37,538 nucleotides of DNA. Origin: an uncultured Clostridia bacterium (lineage in GTDB: Bacteria; Bacillota; Clostridia; Christensenellales; UBA1242). Shown piece after piece: positions 1 to 8,400 of this stretch (position 1 is the first letter of the stretch; each line of letters begins with the position of its first letter). The stretch covers positions 1-37,538 of the forward strand of contig CALWEM010000026.1 of the NCBI GenBank assembly GCA_944377315.1, in the 5' to 3' direction. Below the pieces are notes generated by a model that saw nothing but the letters and a program-made list of their open reading frames with translations, was not told the origin of the DNA and did no database searches. The position numbers and the translations under genes are program-made.

Positions 1-45
1 GTGGCACTTGTTGCAGTTGTCATCTTCTTGGTTGTTGCTCTTTGA
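1..45 (+). CDS. 3' end of a membrane protein (partial)
   Basis: Frame 1 is open from the window edge to a TGA at 43-45 and encodes only VALVAVVIFLVVAL. This uniformly hydrophobic stretch reads as the last part of a transmembrane helix ending at the C terminus. The other two frames are also open here but give no sensible protein character, so the frame choice rests on hydrophobicity alone. The family cannot be named from 14 residues. Confidence 0.45.
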   Translation: MALVAVVIFLVVAL

Positions 46-123
46 TTTTTTAAAAATACAGAAAATTTGAAAATTCAACATAATTTTTTGTTGAATTTTT
101 TTATTTCTGTGAAAAATTTATAT

Positions 124-573
124 ATGAAAAGGTTATCTATATTAATTTTTCTTGTTTTCGCTCTTTTTGCGTCCACTTTTTCAAAGGATATGACAAATCC
201 ACTTTTTGAAAGCGAGAAAGTGCAAAGCGTTTGTTTGGTTGTCGATCAAGGGGTTTTAAGTGGTGAGATTGTTCAGTGTGGTGACAAGGATTTTGTTTAT
301 CTTTCGCCAACTGAAGCGAAGAAGTGTCTTCAAAAATATCAAACATATTCTCTTCAATTTAATCTTGAAAATATCACATTGCAAGAATTATTGAAATTGC
401 TGGCTGGAAAGGTTCTTTTCTGTCAAACGCTTGAAGATTTGGAAATATATTATTGCTACACTCCTTTTGAACAAAATTGTATTTATATGGACGGCAAAAA
501 AGTTAATATGCAAGTTGCAATTTCAGACGAAAAAATTGTTGCAGGTTTTCCGCTGATTTTGACAGGGTATTGA
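124..573 (+). CDS. Small exported cysteine-rich protein, possibly YwmB-like
   Basis: The product is a 149-residue protein. The ATG at 124 was preferred over a TTG at 67 because it places a clean signal peptide (MKRLSILIFLVFALFAS) at the N terminus. No strong Shine-Dalgarno site precedes either start. There is no lipobox, so the protein is probably secreted or anchored by an uncleaved signal. The mature part has six cysteines (in SVC, VQC, KKC, LFC, YYC, QNC) and ends in GFPLILTGY. Position just ahead of spoIIQ, and that C-terminal motif, recall YwmB-type proteins that lie near spoIID/spoIIQ in other spore formers, but this protein is shorter and the match is from memory. Treat the family as a hypothesis. 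Confidence 0.6.
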   Translation: MKRLSILIFLVFALFASTFSKDMTNPLFESEKVQSVCLVVDQGVLSGEIVQCGDKDFVYLSPTEAKKCLQKYQTYSLQFNLENITLQELLKLLAGKVLFCQTLEDLEIYYCYTPFEQNCIYMDGKKVNMQVAISDEKIVAGFPLILTGY

Positions 574-598
574 TTATTGAAAATATTAAAATAATCAA
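570..598 (+). other. AT-rich hairpin after the small exported gene
   Basis: TTGATTATT at 570-578 is a perfect inverted repeat of AATAATCAA at 590-598, with an 11-base loop. The stem overlaps the stop codon at 571-573. No run of T follows on the + strand, so it is not a standard intrinsic terminator; it may protect the 3' end of the message. Confidence 0.4.
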
Positions 599-712
599 AA
601 ACATATAAAAATCACATAAAAAACAAGAAAAAACTGCAAAAAAATTAAAAATTTATAAAATTTATGTTTAAACTTTCAAATCTTTGTCCATAAAGAAGGT
701 ATGGAGGAAGAT

Positions 713-1267
713 ATGGAATTAAGTAAACAAAACAAAATCAAAAACTTTTTCAAAAGATATGGCGTGATGATGATTGCAGGTGCTTTTGTTGTGGCAATTG
801 CTTTGGCGGTTGGGCTCACTTTGCCAGCAACTCAACAAGTTTCCACTGTGAATCTTGATTTTACTTCACCAATGCTCAACGCTGAAATAACAAAGGATTA
901 TTCGGAAACAGAACTCCAATTCAATGAAAACCTTGGAAGATGGGAAATACACCTTGGCATTGACTTCAAAAGCGATGACAACAAAGTGTTTTCTGTTTTG
1001 GACGGCACAGTTTTGAGTGTGGAAAACAACTCTCTTGAAGGATATGTTGTCACAATTGAACACGAAGACGGCTTCACAAGTGTTTATTCTTCACTTGACG
1101 AAAATGTTTTGGTGGAAGAAGGTGACACTGTCAAAGGTGGCGAACAAATTGGCGAGAGTTCAGCAACTGCAACTGGTGAATTTGATGAAGCCCAACTCCA
1201 TTTCACACTCTTGAAAGATGGTGTTGAAGTTGACCCAAATCTCTATATTGATTTGGAAAATAAATAA
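713..1267 (+). CDS. spoIIQ: SpoIIQ-like LytM (M23) sporulation protein
   Basis: The product has 184 residues: a short cytoplasmic N terminus, one membrane helix at about 17-37, and a LytM/M23 domain from about 75. In the known system SpoIIQ sits in the forespore membrane and binds mother-cell SpoIIIAH to build the engulfment zipper and feeding-tube channel. The motif HLGID gives zinc ligands H80 and D84, and QLHF gives H163. The first histidine of the usual HxH is Q161, and the YxHL histidine is serine (YSSL, 125-128), so hydrolase activity is doubtful. The tail LHFTLLKDGVEVDP closely follows the SpoIIQ pattern. The start at 713 is chosen because GGAGG at 703-707 is spaced correctly; an in-frame ATG at 701 overlaps that site. 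spoIIID follows at 1802. Confidence 0.85.
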   Translation: MELSKQNKIKNFFKRYGVMMIAGAFVVAIALAVGLTLPATQQVSTVNLDFTSPMLNAEITKDYSETELQFNENLGRWEIHLGIDFKSDDNKVFSVLDGTVLSVENNSLEGYVVTIEHEDGFTSVYSSLDENVLVEEGDTVKGGEQIGESSATATGEFDEAQLHFTLLKDGVEVDPNLYIDLENK

Positions 1268-1290
1268 CAGTTTATGCTGTTATTTATACA
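1262..1290 (+). terminator. Intrinsic terminator after spoIIQ
   Basis: AAATAACAG at 1262-1270 pairs perfectly with CTGTTATTT at 1277-1285 around a TTTATG loop. The arm includes the stop codon of spoIIQ. The downstream T run is short, so termination may be moderate. Confidence 0.65.
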
Positions 1291-1309
1291 TAAAAAATAT
1301 TTAAACTAT

Positions 1310-1380
1310 GAAAAAATGCAAAATTTTTAATAAAAATTGCGATTTTTTATGGTTTTTTATATGTTTTTTCATAATTTTTA
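1310..1380 (+). repeat. Intergenic AT composite hairpin, copy 1
   Basis: The copy begins with GAAAAAATGC (1310-1319) and ends with TTTTTTCATAATTT (1364-1377). The outer arm GAAAAAA pairs with TTTTTTC, and the inner arm AAAAAT (1332-1337) pairs with ATTTTT (1342-1347) around TGCG. The same layout recurs at 2096-2135 and 32347-32392. Apart from the spoIIQ terminator, this element and the acpP promoter, nothing else was seen between spoIIQ and acpP. Confidence 0.55.
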
Positions 1381-1457
1381 TCTTTTTTTTAATATTTAAT
1401 TATACTTTCTTTATTTTTCACTTTGCCAAAATTATTTTATGAAAGAGTGAAAATAAG

Positions 1458-1487
1458 TTGCTTTTTAAGTTTATGATATGGTAATAT
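1458..1487 (+). promoter_or_regulatory. Sigma-A type promoter for acpP
   Basis: TTGCTT (1458-1463) is followed after 18 bases by TAATAT (1482-1487), which is preceded by TGG, giving an extended -10. Predicted transcription begins near 1494, leaving a very short leader with GGAGGG at 1498-1503. Confidence 0.5.
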
Positions 1488-1508
1488 ATATGTGGACGGA
1501 GGGCAAAT

Positions 1509-1736
1509 ATGATTGAAAAGATAAAAGAAGTTTTGGCAGAACAACTTGGAATTCACAAAGAAGAAATAAGTGATGACGCAAACATTTTGGAAGATTTGGG
1601 CGCTGACTCATTGGATGTTATTGAAATGTTGATGAATTTGGAAGATGAATATGGCGTGACAATTCCAGATGATAAAATTAATCAAGTGAAAACTGTTTCG
1701 GAAATTGCCAAACTTATTGACGAATGCAGAAAATAA
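1509..1736 (+). CDS. acpP: Acyl carrier protein
   Basis: The 75-residue acidic helical protein has the family's usual length. LGADSLDVIE carries Ser34, the site of 4'-phosphopantetheine attachment, and the rest follows the four-helix ACP pattern (IPDDKINQVKTVSEIAKLI). It carries growing acyl chains on its thioester for fatty-acid and phospholipid synthesis in the cytoplasm. A Shine-Dalgarno site GGAGGG at 1498-1503 supports the start. No fatty-acid synthesis genes are adjacent; it lies between spoIIQ and spoIIID and has its own promoter. It could be the housekeeping ACP or a second, specialised one; the window alone cannot tell. Confidence 0.95.
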   Translation: MIEKIKEVLAEQLGIHKEEISDDANILEDLGADSLDVIEMLMNLEDEYGVTIPDDKINQVKTVSEIAKLIDECRK

Positions 1737-1801
1737 TTTTTGACAAATAAAGTCATAATTCGACACACTCCTTCATAAGGTAACTTATGGAGGATTTTTT
1801 T

Positions 1802-2059
1802 ATGAAAGCATACATTGAAAAAAGAACTCTCTTGGTGGCAAACTATATTTTATCAACTCATATGACAATCAGAAAAACGGCGGAAAATTTTAACCTTTCA
1901 AAAAGCACAGTGCACTATGACTTGCAATATCGTTTAAGAAAAATTGATGGAAGTTTGTATGAAGATATCAAAAAAATTTTGGATTTGAATTTTGCTGAAA
2001 AACATATTCGTGGTGGTCTTGCAACAAAAAGAAAATATTTAAAAAATAAAAAAACTTAA
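1802..2059 (+). CDS. spoIIID: SpoIIID sporulation transcription factor
   Basis: The 85-residue DNA-binding protein starts MKAYIEKRTLLVANYI. The helix-turn-helix lies at about 24-46 (MTIRKTAENFNLSKSTVHYDL), followed by the family's basic C-terminal stretch (EKHIRGGLATKRKY). SpoIIID regulates the sigma-E regulon in the mother cell and helps switch on sigK. The start at 1802 is chosen because GGAGG at 1789-1793 lies 8 bases upstream and the protein then begins as in known SpoIIID; the in-frame ATG at 1787 overlaps the ribosome-binding site. In Bacillus and many clostridia an mreB-like gene follows; here the giant lipoprotein gene does. TTGACA occurs at 1740-1745 but no convincing -10 follows it. 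Confidence 0.93.
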   Translation: MKAYIEKRTLLVANYILSTHMTIRKTAENFNLSKSTVHYDLQYRLRKIDGSLYEDIKKILDLNFAEKHIRGGLATKRKYLKNKKT

Positions 2060-2095
2060 AAATAATAAAAAATTAATTAAAAAACGCAAAAAAAT

Positions 2096-2135
2096 TGAAA
2101 AAATGCGATAAAAATTGATATTTTTTGATTTTTCA
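2096..2135 (+). repeat. Intergenic AT composite hairpin, copy 2
   Basis: TGAAAAA (2096-2102) pairs with TTTTTCA (2129-2135). The inner arm AAAAAT (2110-2115) pairs with ATTTTT (2120-2125) around TGAT. The upstream bases 2041-2103 hold a series of A-tracts spaced near one helical turn, so the region is probably curved. Together with the promoter at 2249 this is all that was seen between spoIIID and the giant gene. Confidence 0.55.
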
Positions 2136-2248
2136 CAAATATTTTGGAATGATTTTTGAATGATAGAGGATGGATTTTTTCTCTATTTTTCTTTTTTTAT
2201 TTTTCAAAAAATAATAAAATTCTCAATTTATTTTTGTTTTATTTTTAT

Positions 2249-2278
2249 TTGACATTGCTTGCAAATATATTTTATAAT
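2249..2278 (+). promoter_or_regulatory. Perfect consensus sigma-A promoter of the giant gene
   Basis: TTGACA (2249-2254), an 18-base spacer and TATAAT (2273-2278) match both consensus hexamers exactly. The predicted start is near 2285, leaving a leader of about 66 bases. A 14-base perfect palindrome TTATTTATAAATAA (2279-2292) covers the predicted start site. TTGCAAATAT occurs in the spacer (2259-2268) and again in the leader (2325-2334), where it is part of the palindrome ATTTGCAAAT. These could be operator sites. Confidence 0.7.
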
Positions 2279-2351
2279 TTATTTATAAATAATACTCGAA
2301 TTTTCTGATTAATTTTATTCGCATTTGCAAATATTAGTTAAGGAGGCATTA

Positions 2352-2420
2352 ATGAAAAAAATCGCGTTTGGCTTTTTGACTTTGATGATGCTTTTTGGAG
2401 GTGTGTTTCTCTCTGCTTGC
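2352..2420 (+). other. Lipoprotein signal peptide and lipobox of the giant protein
   Basis: The signal has two lysines, a hydrophobic core and the lipobox LSAC, ending with Cys23 at codon 2418-2420. This directs Sec export, diacylglyceryl transfer by Lgt and cleavage by LspA, placing the mature N terminus on the outer face of the membrane. Confidence 0.92.
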
Positions 2421-5400
2421 GGTGAGAAAAAAATTTCACTTTCTGTTTCTTCAAACGAAGTGACCATCTCCACAAACGGACAACAAACCTATCAGGATAT
2501 TGTTGTCACTTTGAACGAGTCAGGTGACGGAATCAATGTGCAGGTTGAGTCGCAAAACGATGTTGTGAGTGTGACAACTCCAACTCGTTCTTCTCAAAAT
2601 GAATACACTTTCCGTGCCACTGCTTTGAAAAGTGGACAGTCGCGAATTCGTGTTTCTTCCATTGAAGATGCGTCAGTTTATGAAACCATCAATGTTCAAG
2701 TGGACACGATGCTTGAAGGTATGACATTGTCCGAAGATTTAATCAATGAAAAAGGACAAAGCGAACTTTTTGTGGTTAAAAATAGTGTTGAAGGAAAGGA
2801 TTTGACTTTTTCCAACTATTTCAATATTTATCCGCTTGATGCGAATGTGAAAGACATTGCTTGGACCTTCCAAGAAAACAATGAAACCACAATTTTGCGT
2901 AATGAACAAGTGGTGGCAGAAATTGTTGACAATCAAACTTTGTTTGTTTATGAAGATTATAATTCAAGCGAAATAACCCTCCTTGCTTCTTTTGTCCAAA
3001 TGCCAAGTGTGCAAGAAGAGATAACTTTCCAAGTGATTAATGATTCGACAATTGAAGAGTTCTATCTTGGAAACAGTGAAGAAGACAGAATCTTGGTCAG
3101 AAATGACCCAAATCAATCAAGAGTGAGTGGCCGAATTGTGGTTGACACTTTTGATGAAAATATGACAATGGATATTGTTGTTTACAGAAAATATCAAAAC
3201 GGAAGCATATATTTTCTTCCAGAAAAAGACTATGAAGATTATTTCTCACTCGACCAAGTGGTTTATAACTATGAAAATGGCAAGCGTGTTATTGATTTCA
3301 CAATTGACGCTCAAGTGGTGGAAGGACGAAAGAAATTGAGCGGTGATGTCTATGTTGCTTTCAATCTTGAATATAAACAATATGCATACGGAGTTTCCAC
3401 TGCCGAAAGTTACGATGATTATCTCAAAATTTCCACATACTTTGTGGCAGACACCATTCTTGTTCGGGATGAGACAACAAGCTCAATTGCCGATAAAACA
3501 ATTGACTTATATTCAAACTATGTGACCACAAATGGATACAAAGTTTTGGCCACTCTTTCACCAGATGATGTGGTTTTGAGCGACAATACATATCAAATCG
3601 CCATCGATAATATGGACAGAGACCCAAACTATTACATTAATATCTATCGCGAAAATGATTATGTTAATTATTTGAGTTTCACAAGATATGAAGATTCTTC
3701 AACTTGGCTTTCTGAACCAATTGAAAGTGGCACTTCAATATATTTGAGAGCAAGCAGTTTGGGAGAATATGGCAGTCAAACCAATTTTCCATTGAGATTT
3801 GTTGCCACTTCAAACGGCACGGCAACTGAAACTGTTTATGCCAATCTCTATCAAGTCACCGACAATGCCATTTTGGATATTTACGAATTGACGGTTGACG
3901 AAGCGACTGGTGAAGTTAGTGAAAACGAGTTTGCTTTTGACCAAGTGTATTACATCTCTTCCAGTGATAACTCAATGACGCGAGATTTCAATTTGCGCAT
4001 TAAAGGATTTTCTTCTTCGACTGGTTTGGACCTTGTTTACAATAGAAACAATTTTGACATTTCCTTCAAGGAAGTTGGAAGAAATGAAGATAAGACAAAT
4101 GTTGAAAATTCCTATGTCGATATTTTGGTGACAGTGAATGTTTTGAAGGAAGGGTATTCTGGTGGATTAAACTTTTCTTTCACTCACAAAACAGGTGCGA
4201 AAAGTGAAGCGATTTCAATTTTTGCATTTGCTCCACTTGAGAGTGCACAAGTGGTCAACAACAGTATCGGCTCAAACAATGTTTTCTATGACGAAACAAC
4301 TTCTCAAAGTTTTGTTGTGACAGGAGAAGGTGCTGACACTGTTGTCACACAAAATCCAAACCACACCACAAACGGAACTTTGTCCAAACTTTTGATGTCG
4401 GCTGGAACTCACATAAGTTTGAATCTTGAATATGACAATGCCACATTAAACTCCAATGAAGAAATGGCTGGCTATCAATTTATGTTTATGGATTTTGACG
4501 CTTTCAATGAAGTTAACCAAATGAATTTGGACTATATCGACAAATCCGATGAAGAAAAACAGGAAATTTTTGAAAATCTCAATCCTTATATTGATGCCTA
4601 TAACTATAACTTTTCAAGCAATGAAAACACTTATTTCACATATTCTGACGGCAAATTGAAGGTAAATGACAGCGAGTTTGTTGTTTATGTTGCAGTGATT
4701 TTCTATGGCTTTGATGAAGAACATAATGAATTTAATCTTATGAGAATTTTCAAACTCGAAAGTTTCTATCCAGTGACCTCTCTTCGAAGCAATATCAGTG
4801 ATGTGACTTTGTATTCTTTTGAAAGCATAAGTTCAAATGATGACAGGTCGCAAGTTAAAGTGTCAGTGAATTTGCGTCTTGACAAAGAAAAACCAACATA
4901 TAATGATTTGTCAAATTTCTCAATTTCATTAAGAAATGGTATTTTGAGCGTGAGAAACACCGATGAAGAACTTATTGAAAGAGATGACAATGGAAATATT
5001 TTGAGTGTGGGCTTGACACGCGAAACAATAATTGAAAACGATTTTGTGACCTTGACTGGATTTTCTCTTGTCAAATATGACCAAACAAGCACGGGTGAAA
5101 ATGTTATTGAGTTTAATATTCAAACAAAATCAACTCAATTTAATTTAAGTTGGGTGGAAATTGTCAACTTGAATTATCAACTTGAATATAACGGCACAAT
5201 TGTTTCAGATTTAAGCACAAATATCAATATCGACATTTTGAGAGCAGACCGTGTTGAAAATATCACTTGGGTGAACAGAACGGAAAACAGCGAAGTGTAT
5301 TTGAACATTGCAACAAATGATGTGACAGAACAATTCTTCACAATTTCCACATCGGTTTCACCTAACTATGCAGAAAACCGCAATTTGACATATTTCTATC

Positions 5401-8400
5401 AACCACACGATGAAGATTCCAGCGTTTTGAATATTGAAACAAACTTAATAAGCCAATCTTTCAATTTGACAATTGGTAACAGTGCAAAAGGTGGCTATGG
5501 ATATCTTTATATTTTGCCAGAAGATATGGTGAAAATTGTTGGCGGTGTTCGACAAATTGTTTATTACACTGTGGGCGACAATGGCGAACTTGACAAGACA
5601 GCGAAATATCTCAATTTCTCACAGATTGACACATATTACGAAAGTTTGCTTGACGGCACATATGTCAATGAAGATGGCGAAGTTGCTGGAAACTATTTCT
5701 TAAACAATGACAATGAAAAAATCTATTACAGCGACATCATTTTGAGAATTATGGTTATTGTTGCAGATGGTCAAAGTGAAGAAACTGCAATTCGTGTTTA
5801 CACTGAAGAAGATTTGAAGAATATGCAAAGCAATTTGTATTACAGAGTGATGAATAGTCTTGAGCTTGACGGCTGGACATCAATTGAAAACTTTTCTGGA
5901 ATGGTTTTTGGTCATACTGATGATGTGACCTTGACATTCACAAACAACAGTCAAACTTTCATCAACAATTTGACTGGAACAGTGAAAGACTTGATAATGG
6001 TTGGCGATGTGACTGGTGGTGGCTTTGTTGCCAATTATGTCCTTGACAACGGCGTTGTGGATAATATCACTGTTGATGTTAACTATCTTGAAAACAACTA
6101 TGCTCCAAGCACTTTGAAAGGTGGAGTGTATGTTGGTGACAAATATTATGCGGGCGGTATTGCCGGCGAAAATCGTGGCACAATTTCAAACTCAAAGGTT
6201 TATGGACTTGAAATCGACCTTGTGCAAGGTGGAAATTATCTCAACACGGTTGCGGGTGGTATTGCTGGAAATAACTATGGCAAAATTGATGCTTGCGGTG
6301 TGGAATTCTATAACTTTATTAGAGATGTGGAAAACGAGGCAGGCGAAGTGACGCAAGAAGAATACACCAACAAATTCACAGCGGAAATTGTGGGTGGTCT
6401 TGTTGGAAATGGCAGTTTTGTTGAACAAGGTAACGCAACAACAAAATACACTCAAATCTCCAACTCATATGTTTATGCATACAGTTTGCTGACTGACAAT
6501 GGCGTGGATGTTTCAACCTTTGATGGTTCAATCACAAATGTTTTGAATGGACAAGGTGACAATGTTATGGTGGGGGCATTTGTTGGCACACTTCAAACAA
6601 GCGACAACAGTAACACATATTTCAAACTCACAAATTCCTTTGCATATGTCGGACAACACACAATTGATAACAATTTTGGTATTGGCAGTGTCAGTGGCTC
6701 GGGAAGAAGAGAATATAAAAATTCATATATTTCATACCTTTCTGTTGTTGAAGGCGACACAAACACATATCAAATTCAAATGGACTACATTTTGTCCGGT
6801 CAAAGCGGTGGAACAAGTTTTGCAAAAGAAACCATTGTCTATGGCGAAAGTGTGGACTATTCCGATTTTGATGGCTCTGTTTGGGAAATCGCTGAAATTG
6901 ACGAACAAGTTAACTTTGGTTTTGCATATTTGAAAAATGTTCATCAAAATGTTTTTGTTTCAGTTGACCAAACCATTCAAAATGTGGAAGGCAAGATGAT
7001 TAATGCTGATGCTGAAAGCGAAAATGGCAGTGTCAAAGCGGGAATTTTCTTCCTTTATGAAGTGCAAGAAAACCTTGCAAACGATGGTGCAAAAAGCGAA
7101 CTTGAAAGAAAGAACACAATCAACATCACTGAACTTTTTGGTATCACAGAAAATGAAGCAAAGAGTTTGCTTTTGAGTGTGGACAGAATAAATTATATTG
7201 ATTTCACGACAAGCAGTTTGACAGCAAAAAGAAACAATCTTAACCTTGGTGAAACCATCAAACTCACTCTTCACAGTCGTGTTGATTTCAGTCAAGCAAT
7301 GACTTATGAAATTATGGTGGTAAATTATGTGCCAGAAGTCGTTTTGTCGGTTGATGAAAGTGTCTTGGGCGAAGGACAAATTTTAAACATTCAAACCGGT
7401 CAAAACAATCAAAAACGGGTGCAAGTTGTGCTCGACCACTCCATATATTTGGGCGGACAAGAATACACTTTGGTTAACGACAATGAATATGCCTACAGTG
7501 CTTCTTTGGACGAGATTAAGAATATTGATGAGAAAGGCGAAAAATATGTGACCGAAATTGTTTCTGAAAATGGAGTGAACTTCATCGCAAAAAGTGCCAC
7601 AAAGGAAAATATTGAAGCACTCATCAGAATTGAACTTAAAAAGTTGGCAAGCTATGAAAACTTTAGTGTGGCATTAAGTGATTACAGACAAAAGAATTTC
7701 TACATTTCGACATACTTGGGCGCAAACAGTGTTTCTGTGTTTGAAAAAGAATTGAACATTTCTCCACTTGAACCAGCAAATTTCAAAGTGGTGATTAATT
7801 CGGACAGCCAGGATGAAGACTTGGCACTCACTTTCACATACAATGGAAAAGATTATTTTGTCGAAGGTGGCAAACTTGTCATCAACGACAATTTGGTATT
7901 GGATGTTGAGTGGGAGATGAAGGAAAATGGCAATGAAAAAACTTTCAATGTTTATATGAATGTCAACAAGGAATATCGTCACAAAGTTGACAAAACATAT
8001 AACTTTGTGATTGGCGTCAATGCAAAAAGCCAAAAGAACAACAAAACATATCTCAAAACAATTGATTTTTCTGTTAAAAAACAAGGTATTGATAAGGTTA
8101 ATGTGACGGCATACACAATTGAAAGCAGAATAATCAACAATTCAAGGTGGTATTACACTCCAAGCACCACAATTTCATCGACATTAGTTCCAGGTTCGGA
8201 CAGTATTTTGGCGATGGATGTCAGCCCAATTTTTGCTCATTTTTCAAGAATTGATGTTTTGTATGATGTCACATCAAATGGAAATATCGGCACGGTGCAA
8301 ATAAGCCGTTTGTCCTATAATTCGACCTATGGCTACTATATCGACTCTTCCACCACCACAAATATTTCCACAGCCTCGGTTTCTGGACTTCGAATAACTC

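Noticed and set aside
1740-1769. Possible promoter of spoIIID (TTGACA at 1740, CGACACACT at 1761)
   Set aside because: TTGACA has no matching -10 at a usable distance, and the sigma-E -10 resemblance is only six of eight without a fitting -35.
2325-2351. TTG start for the giant protein
   Set aside because: It has no ribosome-binding site and would put nine residues before the signal peptide, while the ATG at 2352 has AGGAGG and a normal lipoprotein start.
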